Shown here in pieces: positions 1-10,400 of a stretch of 64,000 bases of DNA. The stretch comes from Telluribacter humicola (lineage in GTDB: Bacteria; Bacteroidota; Bacteroidia; Cytophagales; Spirosomataceae). Where the stretch lies: positions 293,632 to 357,631 of the forward strand of contig NZ_JAFIQT010000006.1 of assembly GCF_017355935.1 (NCBI RefSeq), read 5' to 3'. The translations under genes and the position numbers were made by a program. Each line of letters opens with the position of its first letter. The first letter of the stretch is position 1. The notes under the pieces were generated by a model. The model was given only the letters and a program-made list of their open reading frames with translations. It made no database searches and was not told the origin of the DNA.

Positions 1-766
1 TGAACCACATTAGCAGATTCTCGGTGAAGTACTTTCTAACTCCATCACAACCAGCGTCATCAAAGTTAAGAGCCGGTCCCCAGGGAGTATTGTACTTCTC
101 GGTAAAGTAGGGGCCAAAGTCATTAAGGTAGTTGCCCTCCGGGCCCATGTGGTTATAGACCACGTCCAGTATAACAGCTATTCCTTTCTGATGACAGGCG
201 TCCACCAGTTGTTGCAGTCCCTCGGCGCCACCGTAGGAGTCTTGTGTAGCGAAGGGAAGTACCCCATCATAGCCCCAGTTACGTGAGCCGGGGAACTGTG
301 CTACGGGCATGATCTCAATGGCATTAACACCGAGTTCTTTCAGGTAATCCAGCTTTTGCTCCATAGCAGCAAAGGTACCCTCGGGCGTGAAGGTACCCGT
401 GTGCAATTCGTACAGGATATAGTCTTCGAGAGGTACGTTATTCCAGTTACTATCCGTCCACTTAAATGATTTTACATCTATGGCCTGCGAAGGACCATGT
501 ACCCCCTCGGGCTGCGCCAGGGAGGCAGGGTCCGGGCGTTCGTGTTCTTCATCCAGTACTACCTTGTACAAGTCTCCGGGTTTGATTTCGGAGGTAGTGA
601 TTTGCCAGTATCCCATTTCACCTTCGGACAGGGCAATGGTCTTTTTTTGGTCGGGAAGTGAAATAGCTACTTTCTTGGCTTTGGGCGACCAAATATATAC
701 TTCGGCTTGTTCCTCGGTGTTAAAGCTAACACCGAGGGATTTATTACTTATATTTAATGGAATCAT
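1..766 (-). CDS. treZ: Malto-oligosyltrehalose trehalohydrolase, C-terminus beyond window
   Basis: Predicted to release trehalose from maltooligosyl-trehalose in the cytoplasm. About 255 N-terminal residues are present; the gene runs off the left edge. An N-terminal beta-sandwich (about 1-100) is followed by the start of a GH13 barrel. Visible signatures are HTGTFTPEGTF (122-132), the run ending in NWGYDGV, DVVYNH (201-206, GH13 region I) and NFDDAGCDG near 235. The HTGTFTPEGT and NFDD segments fit TreZ better than a glycogen branching enzyme. The catalytic Asp and Glu lie outside the window. The ATG at 764-766 is 10 bp after the glgX stop, so the two genes are probably cotranscribed. A TreY partner is expected but not visible here. 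Confidence 0.85.
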   Translation of the reverse strand, partial: MIPLNISNKSLGVSFNTEEQAEVYIWSPKAKKVAISLPDQKKTIALSEGEMGYWQITTSEIKPGDLYKVVLDEEHERPDPASLAQPEGVHGPSQAIDVKSFKWTDSNWNNVPLEDYILYELHTGTFTPEGTFAAMEQKLDYLKELGVNAIEIMPVAQFPGSRNWGYDGVLPFATQDSYGGAEGLQQLVDACHQKGIAVILDVVYNHMGPEGNYLNDFGPYFTEKYNTPWGPALNFDDAGCDGVRKYFTENLLMWF

Positions 767-776
767 AGTGTGTTTG

Positions 777-2954
777 TCAAGTATTCATAGGGCATTTTAG
801 TAGAATAACCGACCGGTTAGGTATTTCTATCGATTCCTCAGCCTCATAAACTTCTCCTTCCTCGCTTAGCATATCTTCGCTGGTATCCATTATTTTGATC
901 CATTTTTTGCCGTATTTTGAAGATGGTAACTTATAGCTAAGGGGTTCATGATGCGCATTAAAAATCACGTAAAAAGAATCATCTACTATTTTTTCGCCCA
1001 TTGATCCTACCGAACGAAGCCCTTTTCCATTTAGATACACAGCTAGTGACTTAGCAAAATCGTGATTCCAGTTTTCATCATTCATTTCGGTACCGTCTGG
1101 CTGGAACCAAGCTATATCTTCAATACCAATACCTTTGATAGGTTGCCCTTGGAACCATCTTCTACGGCAAAATACCGGGTGGTTGCGCTGGAGTTCGATT
1201 AATTTTCTTGTAAAATCACGAAGGTTATGATCAGCCTTTTCCCAGTCTATCCACGAAATTTCATTGTCCTGACAGTAGGCGTTGTTATTGCCGTTTTGGG
1301 TCCGACCGATTTCGTCTCCGGCCACAAGCATAGGTACTCCCTGCGACAGAAATAGCGTGGCCAGAAAGTTTCGCTTTTGCCGGTCACGAAGGGAAATTAC
1401 CAATTTGTCGTCCGTAGGACCTTCCACTCCGCAGTTCCAAGAGCGATTATGACTTTCACCATCATTATTATCTTCTCCATTGGCATCATTTTGTTTTTCA
1501 TTATAAGACACCAGGTCATTTAAGGTAAAGCCATCATGCGCCGTAATGAAGTTTATACTGGCTGTTGGACGCCGGTAGTCGCTTTGGTACAGGTCGGAGC
1601 TGCCGGTAAAGCGTTCAGCAAATTCGGCCAGCATACTTGATTCTCCCCGCCAATAGTCCCGCATGCAGTCACGGTACTTACCGTTCCATTCCGCCCAGCC
1701 CGCAGGAAACTTGCCTACCTGATAACCCCCTTCACCAATATCCCACGGTTCAGCAATTAGTTTTACCTGCGAAATGGTGGGGTCCTGGTGGATGATATCA
1801 AAGAATGAGCCTAGCCGGTCTACTTCATGTAATTCGCGAGCTAGCGTTGATGCTAAATCAAAACGGAAACCATCGATGTGCATATCCAGAATCCAGTAGC
1901 GAAGACTATCCATAATCAGACGCAACACGCTTGGTAACTGTGCATTCAGCGTATTACCAGTTCCGGTGTAGTCCATATAGAACCGCTTGTCGTCCTCTAC
2001 TAAGCGATAGTACGCAGCATTATCAATGCCTTTGAAGGAAAGAGTAGGGCCCATATGATTGCCTTCGCCCGTATGGTTGTATACCACATCCAAAATTACC
2101 TCTATGCCACCTTTATGAAATGCTTTTACCATTTCCTTAAATTCTACTACCTGCTGTCCCATCGTGCCACTGCTAGAGTACCGTACATCCGGTGCAAAGA
2201 ACCCAATGGTATTATACCCCCAGTAGTTGGTTAACCCATTTTCCTTGAGATGCCAGTCCGTGATAAAATGATGAACAGGCATCAGCTCAATCGCTGTTAT
2301 ACCGAGCTCTTGCAGGTACTTGATCGTAACAGGATGAGCTAAACCCGCGTAAGTTCCTCTGATCTCCTCAGGAATTTCCGGATGCATCATAGTAAACCCT
2401 TTTACGTGGGTTTCGTAGATAACCGTTTTATGGTAGGGGATTTTAGGGGCTTTGTCATCTTCCCAGTCAAAATAGTGATCTATAACCACAGATTTTGGAA
2501 TAAAAGGAGCACTATCGGATTTGCTGAAGCTGAGGTCACCGTCAGGATGCCCCAGCTCATAACTAAACAGGGAATCATCCCATTCAATTGTACCGGAAAG
2601 TGCTTTGGCATAAGGATCAATCAGGAGCTTGTTGGAATTGAAACGGTGACCATTTTGAGGATCATATGGTCCGTAAACACGATATCCATAAAGTTGTCCG
2701 GGTTTTAGATCTGGAATATATACGTGCCAGATATGATGGGTACGTTCTGATAAACGAACTTTAATCGTTTCAATATCAGGTTTTTCAGAATCAAAAAGGC
2801 AAAGATCTACACCTTCTGCATTTTCGGCATATAATGCAAAGTTTACACCTTTACCATCATAGGTAGCTCCAAGAGGATAGGGGCTTCCAGGATAAATTTT
2901 TGTTTTTGTTTTGGAAGATGGCTCGGTTGCAGCCATGCTGAATTTTTTTCCCAT
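777..2954 (-). CDS. glgX: Glycogen debranching enzyme GlgX (isoamylase-type GH13)
   Basis: Hydrolyses alpha-1,6 branch linkages of glycogen or limit dextrins. The 725-residue product has the usual GlgX length. Residues about 20-130 are the N-terminal CBM48-like domain and the GH13 barrel follows. Motifs seen: DVVYNHTGEGN (289-299), GFRFDLAS with nucleophile D366, AEPWDIG with acid/base E402, and TAHDGFTL with transition-state-stabilising D474. All three catalytic carboxylates are present. It lies directly upstream of treZ (10 bp gap), which suggests glycogen breakdown coupled to trehalose formation. The start at 2954 is the first ATG in frame; M7 is a possible alternative. I saw no convincing promoter in the 400 bp upstream. 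Confidence 0.93.
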   Translation of the reverse strand: MGKKFSMAATEPSSKTKTKIYPGSPYPLGATYDGKGVNFALYAENAEGVDLCLFDSEKPDIETIKVRLSERTHHIWHVYIPDLKPGQLYGYRVYGPYDPQNGHRFNSNKLLIDPYAKALSGTIEWDDSLFSYELGHPDGDLSFSKSDSAPFIPKSVVIDHYFDWEDDKAPKIPYHKTVIYETHVKGFTMMHPEIPEEIRGTYAGLAHPVTIKYLQELGITAIELMPVHHFITDWHLKENGLTNYWGYNTIGFFAPDVRYSSSGTMGQQVVEFKEMVKAFHKGGIEVILDVVYNHTGEGNHMGPTLSFKGIDNAAYYRLVEDDKRFYMDYTGTGNTLNAQLPSVLRLIMDSLRYWILDMHIDGFRFDLASTLARELHEVDRLGSFFDIIHQDPTISQVKLIAEPWDIGEGGYQVGKFPAGWAEWNGKYRDCMRDYWRGESSMLAEFAERFTGSSDLYQSDYRRPTASINFITAHDGFTLNDLVSYNEKQNDANGEDNNDGESHNRSWNCGVEGPTDDKLVISLRDRQKRNFLATLFLSQGVPMLVAGDEIGRTQNGNNNAYCQDNEISWIDWEKADHNLRDFTRKLIELQRNHPVFCRRRWFQGQPIKGIGIEDIAWFQPDGTEMNDENWNHDFAKSLAVYLNGKGLRSVGSMGEKIVDDSFYVIFNAHHEPLSYKLPSSKYGKKWIKIMDTSEDMLSEEGEVYEAEESIEIPNRSVILLKCPMNT

Positions 2955-3354
2955 GTAGTGAGTAGCGTTTTTTTTACAAGCACTTGTAAATAGAAAGAAC
3001 TCCTAATAATCAGGGTTTTGCCTCAAAGGACAATTATTAAGATAAAATTGGTTACCTGATAATTAGAGTTACATCTATATATTAAATATTCGTGCCACGA
3101 GCCATCCTCAGGAGGTATATAATCAAGAGAAAGAGAAAATTTAACATGAGAATACTATAACTCTCCGCAAAGGAATGTTTGGTACTGCAGCATATGTACT
3201 AAATGGAAGTTAATCCAGCTTAGGTGATATGAAAATAGCTGGACTGTTTTTAACTGAGGAAGAAAGTAGTATTTAGCAATTTAGGTTGCTACAAAACAAA
3301 TATGCCGACCAGAGGTCGGCACGTTTGCATCTATTAGCCATGAAAAATAAATTA
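2955..3354. other. Intergenic region between glgX and rplY
   Basis: About 400 bp with no plausible gene. It holds the L25-side hairpin at 3303-3321 and a short inverted repeat, TCGTG-C-CACGA, at 3090-3100. The promoter of glgX should be here, but I could not find a clear TAnnTTTG box on the minus strand. Confidence 0.6.
3303..3321 (-). terminator. Hairpin terminator downstream of ribosomal L25
   Basis: TGCCGACC (3303-3310) pairs perfectly with GGTCGGCA (3314-3321) across a 3-base loop. On the minus strand the stem is followed by a T-rich run. It sits about 35 bp after the L25 stop and would end the trpS-pap2-prs-rplY operon. Confidence 0.65.
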
Positions 3355-3921
3355 CTATCCGCGCAATTGTCCACGTAGTGCACGTGGGATGTCAACCGAA
3401 GCAACAGGGTTGCTGGTAGGGCTAAGTATAGCGTAACCTTCTGGTTTGATTGCTCCTACTTTAACCGATTTACCCAGGTCGAGGTTTGTTATATCAACTT
3501 CAATATAGTCAGGAATGTTCTTAGCCAAACCTTGCACACGCAATTTACGCAATTTTTGGTTAAGTTTTCCACCTTTCATTACTCCGGTTGATGCACCTGT
3601 CAGTTTAACGGGTACTTCTACCTTTATCTCTTTCCCTTCAACGATCTCTAGGAAGTCAGCGTGTAGCAGACTATCGTTAACGGGATGGAACTGTGTATCT
3701 TGCAAAATGGCAGTATATAGGTCGCCTTCGATGTTCAAGGTTATTTCGAATACATCGGGTGTATACAGCAAATCACGGAAAAGAATAGAAGGTGCATAGA
3801 AATGTACCTGTGAATTTCCACCGTAAAGTACTGAAGGAATGTAACCTTGGGCACGCAGGTCTTGAGACTCAGACTTGCCGAGATTCGCTCTTTTATACCC
3901 TACAATCTCATGTTTTTTCAT
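3355..3921 (-). CDS. rplY: 50S ribosomal protein L25 (TL5/Ctc long form)
   Basis: Binds 5S rRNA in the large ribosomal subunit; long-form members are also called general stress protein Ctc. The 188 residues cover the N-terminal L25 domain (about 1-95, opening MKKHEIVGYKRANLGK, with LRAQGYIPSVLYGG) and the C-terminal TL5-type beta domain (about 100-185, with the run DLGKSVKV). The order prs then L25/Ctc is common in bacteria, and the 46 bp gap after prs fits one operon. The TL5 form is what Bacteroidetes generally carry. Confidence 0.93.
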   Translation of the reverse strand: MKKHEIVGYKRANLGKSESQDLRAQGYIPSVLYGGNSQVHFYAPSILFRDLLYTPDVFEITLNIEGDLYTAILQDTQFHPVNDSLLHADFLEIVEGKEIKVEVPVKLTGASTGVMKGGKLNQKLRKLRVQGLAKNIPDYIEVDITNLDLGKSVKVGAIKPEGYAILSPTSNPVASVDIPRALRGQLRG

Positions 3922-3967
3922 AATTTGAAAAGATAAACTAAGTGTAAAATAACTATGATTAAAAAAT

Positions 3968-4912
3968 TTACTGATTATTTATGAATAGTGAGCTAATAGA
4001 ATCGTGATCACGTATACGGCCTATGGCTTTGGCAAAAAGCTCAGCCACGGATATAACCCGTATTTTTGGATTTGATTGTTTCAAAGGAATGGTGTCCGTA
4101 ACAATTAATTCTTCTAAAACGGAATTGGCAATGTTATCATGTGCCTTACCTGACATTATCGGGTGTGTACAAATCGCTCTTACTGTGCGTGCTCCTTTAT
4201 CCAGGATGATCTCCGCGGCCTTGCAAATGGTACCACCGGTATCGATCAGGTCATCTACCAGTACCACATCGGCTCCCTCTACATCACCAATCACCTGCAT
4301 GGAGGCTATCTCATTGGCGCGCTTGCGGTGTTTATCGCAAAGAATCATATCAACGTTGAGCATCTTGGCAAAGTTCCGGGCCCTTCCGGCACCTCCTACG
4401 TCAGGAGAAGCGATAAGCAGGCGGTCCAGATTCAGTGACTTGATGTAAGGGACAAGTACCGTAGTACCCTCCAGGTGATCAACCGGAAAATCAAAAAAGC
4501 CCTGGATCTGGCCGGCGTGCAGGTCAATCGTCATCAGGCGATCTACCCCGGAAGCCGAAAGCAGATTCGCCACCAGCTTAGCCGCGATAGGTACCCGTGG
4601 CTTATCCTTACGGTCCTGACGGGCGTACCCAAAGTACGGGATAACCACATTGACATAGTGAGCCGAGGCCCGACGGCAGGCATCTACCATCAGCAACAAC
4701 TCCATGAGGTTATCGGTGGGAGGGAAGGTAGACTGAATCAGAAAAACATCACAACCACGTACGGATTCTTCAAAACTAGGCGATAGTTCTCCATCACTGA
4801 ATTTGCGGAGAGTATACCCTCCAAGATCCTTCCCGAAGTACCGGGCGATATCTTTTGACAAATATTCGGACTGACTACCGGAGAAGATTTTTACTGTGTT
4901 GATGGAGCCCAT
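3968..4912 (-). CDS. prs: Ribose-phosphate pyrophosphokinase
   Basis: Makes phosphoribosyl pyrophosphate from ribose 5-phosphate and ATP for purine, pyrimidine, His, Trp and NAD synthesis. The 314-residue length matches class I PRPP synthetases. Visible signatures: KIFSGSQSEYLS near the N-terminus, RKDKPRVPI (101-109), the conserved DLHAGQIQGFF (130-140), catalytic-loop basic residues KHRKR (194-198) and the PRPP-binding loop DDLIDTGGT (220-228). No key residue is missing. It lies 42 bp after the PAP2 phosphatase gene and 46 bp before rplY in one minus-strand operon. Confidence 0.96.
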   Translation of the reverse strand: MGSINTVKIFSGSQSEYLSKDIARYFGKDLGGYTLRKFSDGELSPSFEESVRGCDVFLIQSTFPPTDNLMELLLMVDACRRASAHYVNVVIPYFGYARQDRKDKPRVPIAAKLVANLLSASGVDRLMTIDLHAGQIQGFFDFPVDHLEGTTVLVPYIKSLNLDRLLIASPDVGGAGRARNFAKMLNVDMILCDKHRKRANEIASMQVIGDVEGADVVLVDDLIDTGGTICKAAEIILDKGARTVRAICTHPIMSGKAHDNIANSVLEELIVTDTIPLKQSNPKIRVISVAELFAKAIGRIRDHDSISSLFINNQ

Positions 4913-4954
4913 GGCTTTTTCAAAATTTGCGCAAAATTAGAGAAAATCAATTAA

Positions 4955-5527
4955 TTATGACAGCTTTTGCTGTAAAACATTTTTATAGAGGAGTATACAT
5001 ATTGTTCCTGACAGAATACCTACAATAGCCCCTACCAGTATGTCGGCCGGATAATGTACCCCTACGTAGACACGGCTTAATGAGTAGACTATGGCCCAAA
5101 AAAACAACCAGCTGGCACCTTTAAAGCGCCCCGCAGTCAGTACCTGAAACGTAAGAGCCAGTGCAAAAGCCGTGGAAGCGTGGGAGGAAACAAAACCATA
5201 CTGCCCGCCACAACCATCCACCACATGCACCAGCGAACCAATTTCTGGGTCATGGCAGGGACGTAGCCGTGCAAAATAGGGCTTAAATACACCAGAGGCT
5301 ATCTGATCGGCCAGACCAATGGCTGCTATGACAGATAAAAGTATGCCAATGGCCTGTTTGCGATACTCCCATACAATCACGTAGATCAGGAACAGGTACA
5401 TGGGAATCCAGGTGAACTTATACGTAAAGACCTCCATGATCCGGTCAGCCCAGGGCGTATGCAGCCCGTTGAGCGTCAGGAACAGTTGCTGATCGGCCTG
5501 TACGAGAGCCTCTATGGCTGGGGTCAT
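4955..5527 (-). CDS. PAP2-family membrane phosphatase
   Basis: Predicted integral-membrane lipid phosphatase, perhaps acting on undecaprenyl pyrophosphate or phosphatidic acid; the substrate cannot be read from sequence. The full three-part PAP2 signature is intact in the 190 residues: KPYFARLRP (82-90), SSHAS (114-118) and SRVYVGVHYPAD (151-162). Several hydrophobic helices surround these motifs. The start ATG overlaps the trpS stop by 4 bp (ATGA), indicating translational coupling. Its place between trpS and prs gives no functional hint. Confidence 0.88.
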   Translation of the reverse strand: MTPAIEALVQADQQLFLTLNGLHTPWADRIMEVFTYKFTWIPMYLFLIYVIVWEYRKQAIGILLSVIAAIGLADQIASGVFKPYFARLRPCHDPEIGSLVHVVDGCGGQYGFVSSHASTAFALALTFQVLTAGRFKGASWLFFWAIVYSLSRVYVGVHYPADILVGAIVGILSGTICILLYKNVLQQKLS

Positions 5528-6501
5528 GAACCGAATCCTAAGGCTTTACGTACTTTCCTGATGGTTCCCTGAGCGATCTGACGAGCCTTTTCTTCTCCCT
5601 CTACCAGCTTCTGCTCCAGTTCGGCGGTGTTTTCCATGTAGTAGTTAAAGATTCGGCGGGGCTCGCTGAATTTTTCCAGGATCATCTCATACAGGGCCTG
5701 CTTGGCGTGGCCGTAGCCGAATCCGCCATTCTCATAGTTCTGGCGCATGAGGGCTACCTCCAGTTCGCTGGCAATCAGGGAGTACAGCTGGAAGGTAATA
5801 TCCGTATCTGGATTTTTGGGTTCTTCGAGCGGGGTCGAGTCGGTCACGATCTTCATCACCGCCTTCCGAAGCTCTTTCTCCGGCAGGAATATATCAATGT
5901 AGTTGTTATACGACTTGCTCATTTTCTGACCATCCACTCCGGGTATCACCATCAGACGCTCATCAATACGTGCCTCAGGTAGAACCAGTATATCCTGACC
6001 AGCCTGTCGGTTAAGCGCAGTAGCAATGTCACGCGACATTTCCAGGTGTTGCTTCTGATCCTTGCCTACGGGTACTATGTTGGCGTCGTACAGCAGGATG
6101 TCAGCCGCCTGCAGGACCGGATAGGTAAATAGTCCGGCGTTGACATCGGCCAGCCTCTCGGATTTATCCTTGAAGGAATGGGCATTGGCCAGCATGGGGA
6201 AGGGCGTAAAGCAGTTGAGGTACCAGGCTAGTTCAGTATGCTCCTGTACCCTCGACTGTCTCCAGAATACGTTGCGATCGGTATCAAAGCCAAAAGCCAG
6301 CCAGGTAGCCGCTATAGCCCGTACGAATTCTTCGCGTTGGGGACCATCCTTGATAGTAATCAGGGAGTGCAGATCTGCAATAAAGAAGAAAGACTCGTTG
6401 TTGGGATCTTTGGAAAGTTCAATCGCCGGCCCAATAGCGCCAAGTATGTTGCCAAGGTGAGGCCTTCCGCTGCTCTGGATGCCGGTCAGGATTCTTGCCA
6501 T
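5524..6501 (-). CDS. trpS: Tryptophanyl-tRNA synthetase
   Basis: Class I aminoacyl-tRNA synthetase charging tRNA-Trp. The 325 residues are standard length. The HIGH-equivalent is PHLGN (14-18) after GIQSSGR, and KMSKS is at 193-197 (GQKMSKSYNN). LLYDANIVPVGKDQKQHLEM (138-154 region) is the typical ATP/Trp-site segment. First gene of the minus-strand operon trpS, pap2, prs, rplY, with its stop overlapping the PAP2 start. The next plus-strand gene (6695) is divergent, so the promoter must lie in 6502-6694, but no clear TAnnTTTG box was found there. Confidence 0.96.
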   Translation of the reverse strand: MARILTGIQSSGRPHLGNILGAIGPAIELSKDPNNESFFFIADLHSLITIKDGPQREEFVRAIAATWLAFGFDTDRNVFWRQSRVQEHTELAWYLNCFTPFPMLANAHSFKDKSERLADVNAGLFTYPVLQAADILLYDANIVPVGKDQKQHLEMSRDIATALNRQAGQDILVLPEARIDERLMVIPGVDGQKMSKSYNNYIDIFLPEKELRKAVMKIVTDSTPLEEPKNPDTDITFQLYSLIASELEVALMRQNYENGGFGYGHAKQALYEMILEKFSEPRRIFNYYMENTAELEQKLVEGEEKARQIAQGTIRKVRKALGFGS

Positions 6502-6694
6502 AGTGAGGAAGATTAATACTGTTAGATTAATGTCGAAGCGTCAAAATTCGTTAAATTAGGGCAATATTTGAAACGAAAATAGTGATTAATCATTAGTTGG
6601 CTCATTTGCAGGAAATAAGGCACCTTACTTAGTTACAATCTGCTTAGCCACCTGATCTTGCACCTTATAGAAATCCAAGAATAAGATAATACGT

Positions 6695-7369
6695 ATGATT
6701 CAGGCCGAAACGCTCCACTTCCTGCGTGATTTGAGTGAAAATAACAACCGGGACTGGTTTCAAGATAATCGTAAACGCTACGAAACAGCTAAAAAAGACT
6801 TTGAAAAAACTTTAGATGCCCTATTGGAAGAGGTGAAGAAAGTGGATGAACTGGGAAATACGCAGGTTAAAGATTGCATCTTTCGGATCAACCGGGACAT
6901 CCGCTTCACCAACGACAAGACACCCTACAAGAGCTGGCTGAGTGCCGCCATCGGCCCCGGCGGGCGCAAGTCCGGCCGGATCGACTACTACCTGCACGTG
7001 CAGCCGGGTGGAGAGTCATTTATCGGTGCCGGTATGTGGAACCCCACGGCCCAGCAACTCGCCAAGTACCGCCAGGAGGTTGACTATAATGCCGGAGAAC
7101 TGAAGCGGATCATCCATGCTGATAGTTTCAAGAGCTACTTCCCAGAGGTATGGGGAGAGACTATGAAAACATCTCCCAAAGGGTATTCAAAAGATCATCC
7201 GGAAATAGAACTACTAAGGCGCAAGCAGTTGTTCTTCATGCACTACTTTACCGATAAGGAAGTACAGCAGAAAGGCTTTGTGCAGGAGATCATGAAGGGA
7301 GTGGTACTTATCAAGCCCTACTGTGAATTCCTGAATTACATTTTCTTCGACGAACCGGAAGAGGAGTAG
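6695..7369 (+). CDS. DUF2461 family protein (TIGR02453 type)
   Basis: Function not established. The 224-residue cytosolic protein matches a widespread family by its N-terminal segment NNNRDWF (16-22), the FRINRDIRFTNDKTPYK region (63-79) and a following glycine-rich stretch with G(R/K)SG character. The charged central helix (25-50) is typical. The ATG at 6695 gives the family N-terminus. It stands alone between the divergent trpS operon and dnaE, with 89 bp before dnaE and no hairpin between, so read-through into dnaE is possible. Confidence 0.82.
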   Translation: MIQAETLHFLRDLSENNNRDWFQDNRKRYETAKKDFEKTLDALLEEVKKVDELGNTQVKDCIFRINRDIRFTNDKTPYKSWLSAAIGPGGRKSGRIDYYLHVQPGGESFIGAGMWNPTAQQLAKYRQEVDYNAGELKRIIHADSFKSYFPEVWGETMKTSPKGYSKDHPEIELLRRKQLFFMHYFTDKEVQQKGFVQEIMKGVVLIKPYCEFLNYIFFDEPEEE

Positions 7370-7458
7370 AATACGAAGCAGTATCGTTAAGACAGATAAT
7401 TCAAATTACATATAGCTACTCGCTGATACCTGATAGCTAACAAATAAGTACTTATCCA

Positions 7459-10400
7459 ATGCAATTTTCTCATTTACACTGCCACACCCAGTTTTCACTG
7501 CTCGATGGAGCGGCTGATATCAAGAAGCTTTTCAAAAAAGCCAAAGCTGATAACATGCCGGCCATTGCCATTACTGATCATGGAAACATGTTTGGGGCTT
7601 TCGAATTCGTGGCAGAGGGTAATAAGCAGGGCGTCAAACCCATCGTAGGATGTGAGTTCTACGTAGTAGAGGACCACCATAAGCGGCAGTTTACCAAAGA
7701 ACAAAAAGACGTACGCTACCACCAGTTGCTGCTGGCTAAGGACGCCGAAGGCTACAAGAACCTGGTGAAGCTTTGCTCGCTGGGTTTCATGGAAGGGATG
7801 TACGGAAAGTACCCCCGTATCAGTAAGGATCTTATTGTAAAGTACCACAAAGGCCTGATCGCAACGACCTGTTGTATCGGAGCCCAGGTACCCAGGACCA
7901 TCCTGAAAAAAGGGGAAGCTGAGGGGGAAAAGGAGTTTAAATGGTGGTTGGACCTGTTTGGTGAAGACTACTACGTGGAGCTACAACGCCACGAGATCCG
8001 GGAGCAGTTGGTCGTAAATGAAGTACTGGTGCGGTTTGCGCGTAAGCATGGGGTGAAGATCATCGCCTCCAATGATTCTCACTACGTAGACCAGGACGAC
8101 TGGAACGCCCACGATATCCTGCTGTGTATCAACACCGGCGATAAGCAGAGTACCCCGTCGGCCAAAGATTTTGACGATGAAGTAGGTATACCCAAAGGCT
8201 CACGCTTTGCCTTCTTCAACGACCAGTTCTACTTCAAGAATACCAACGAGATGCTTACCCTGTTCAACGACATACCCGAGTCGCTGGACAATACCAATGA
8301 GATCGTAAGCAAGATCGATAACCTTGAGCTCAAGAAGGATATCCTCCTGCCCAACTTCCCGATCCCTGATGAGTTCAAGACGCATACCATATCGGAAGTA
8401 GTAGGTAAAAAGGAGCTGACGCCCGACGTACTAAACCAGTGGGAGTACCTGCGCCACCTGACCTTTGAAGGAGCGCGCCAGAAGTATGAAACTATTACTC
8501 CCGAGATCGAGGAGCGCCTCAACTTCGAGTTGAATACCATCCGGAACATGGGTTTCCCGGGGTACTTCCTCATTGTAGCGGACTTTATCAAGGCGGCTCG
8601 TGAGATTGGGGTATTCGTAGGACCGGGTCGTGGTTCGGCGGCGGGTTCGGCGGTAGCTTACTGTACGGGTATCACTAATATTGACCCTATCAAGTACGAC
8701 CTGCTTTTTGAGCGTTTTCTTAACCCCGACCGGGTATCACTGCCCGATATTGATACGGACTTTGACGACGAAGGCCGGCAGCGGGTAATTGACTATGTAG
8801 TAAAAAAGTACGGCTATAATCAGGTAGCGCAGATCGTGACGTATGGTACCATGGCGGCCAAGTCGTCGCTTAAAGACGTAGCCCGCGTAATGGATCTGCC
8901 CCTGCAGGATGCCAACGCCCTGGTGAAGCTGGTACCCGATAAGCCTACTTACAACATGACCCTGAACCGGATCTTTACGGCGCCGCTGGAAGGCGAGGGG
9001 AGTCTGCTGAAAAAGGAAGGTATCTCGCCCGACGAGATGGAAAACGTGAAGCGCCTCCGGGCCATCGCCTCCGGTAAAGACCTACAGGCGAAGGTAATCC
9101 AGGAAGCGCGCCGGCTGGAAGGTACCGTACGTAACACAGGTATTCACGCCGCAGGTATCATCATTGCCCCCTCTGACCTGACGGAAATTATCCCGGTAAG
9201 TACCTCCAAGGATTCGGACCTGTTGATTACGCAGTTTGGTGGAAAGGTGATTGAGGATGCGGGGGTAATCAAGATGGACTTCCTGGGGCTTCGAAACCTG
9301 ACCATTATCAAAGAAGCCTTGCGTCTCATCAAGCAGAACCACGGCCGGGAGATAGACATTGACTACATCCCACTGGACGATCAGAAGGTATTCGAACTGT
9401 TCCAGCGCGGGGAAACCAACGCCATATTCCAGTTTGAATCCGACGGGATGAAGAAGTACATGCGCGAACTCAAGCCTGACCGCTTCGAGGACCTGATCGC
9501 CATGAACGCACTCTACCGTCCCGGACCTCTGGCCTATATTCCTAACTTCATTAAGCGGAAGCACGGACTTGAAGAGATCACCTACGACCTGCCCGAGATG
9601 GAGGAGTACCTGTCCGATACCTACGGTATTACGGTTTACCAGGAGCAGGTGATGCTACTCTCCCAGTCGCTGGCCGGCTTTACCAAAGGCCAGGCCGATA
9701 CCCTGCGGAAGGCGATGGGTAAAAAGCAGATCGAGATCCTGAATAAGCTTAAAAACGACTTCATGAAGGGCGGCGAAGAGCGTGGTCACGATAAGAAGAA
9801 ACTGGACAAGATCTGGACCGACTGGGAAGCCTTTGCATCTTATGCATTCAACAAATCGCACTCGACCTGTTACGCCTTCGTAGCGTACCAGACGGCTTAC
9901 CTGAAGGCCCACTACCCGGCGGAGTACATGTCAGCGGTATTGACCAGTTCGCTGGGTAACATCGAAAAGATCACCTTCTTCCTGGAAGAGTGTAAGAGTA
10001 TAGGCATTCCCGTACTGGGACCGGATATCAACGAATCAGATCGTCAGTTCAATGTCAACAAGCGGGGTGAGATCCGCTTTGGACTCGGAGGTATTAAAGG
10101 AACAGGTGACGCGGCCGTAGAGTCGATCATTGAGGAGCGTAATACAAAAGGTCCATTCTCAGATATATATGATTTCATAATCCGGGTAAATCTTAGGACG
10201 GTAAATAAGAAAACACTGGAAAGTTTGGCCTACGCGGGTGGATTTGACTGCTTTGAGGACATTCACCGGGCGCAGTACTTTGATTCAGTAGATGGAGATA
10301 ATTCCACCTTCATTGAAAAGCTGATCAAGTATGCCAACAACTACCACGCCGAGAAGGCCTCCAGTCAGGCTTCTCTGTTTGGTGCCTTTGGTGGTAATGA

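Noticed and set aside
9082..9564. 160-codon minus-strand frame inside dnaE
   Set aside because: Antisense to the polymerase core, no recognisable motif or start signals.
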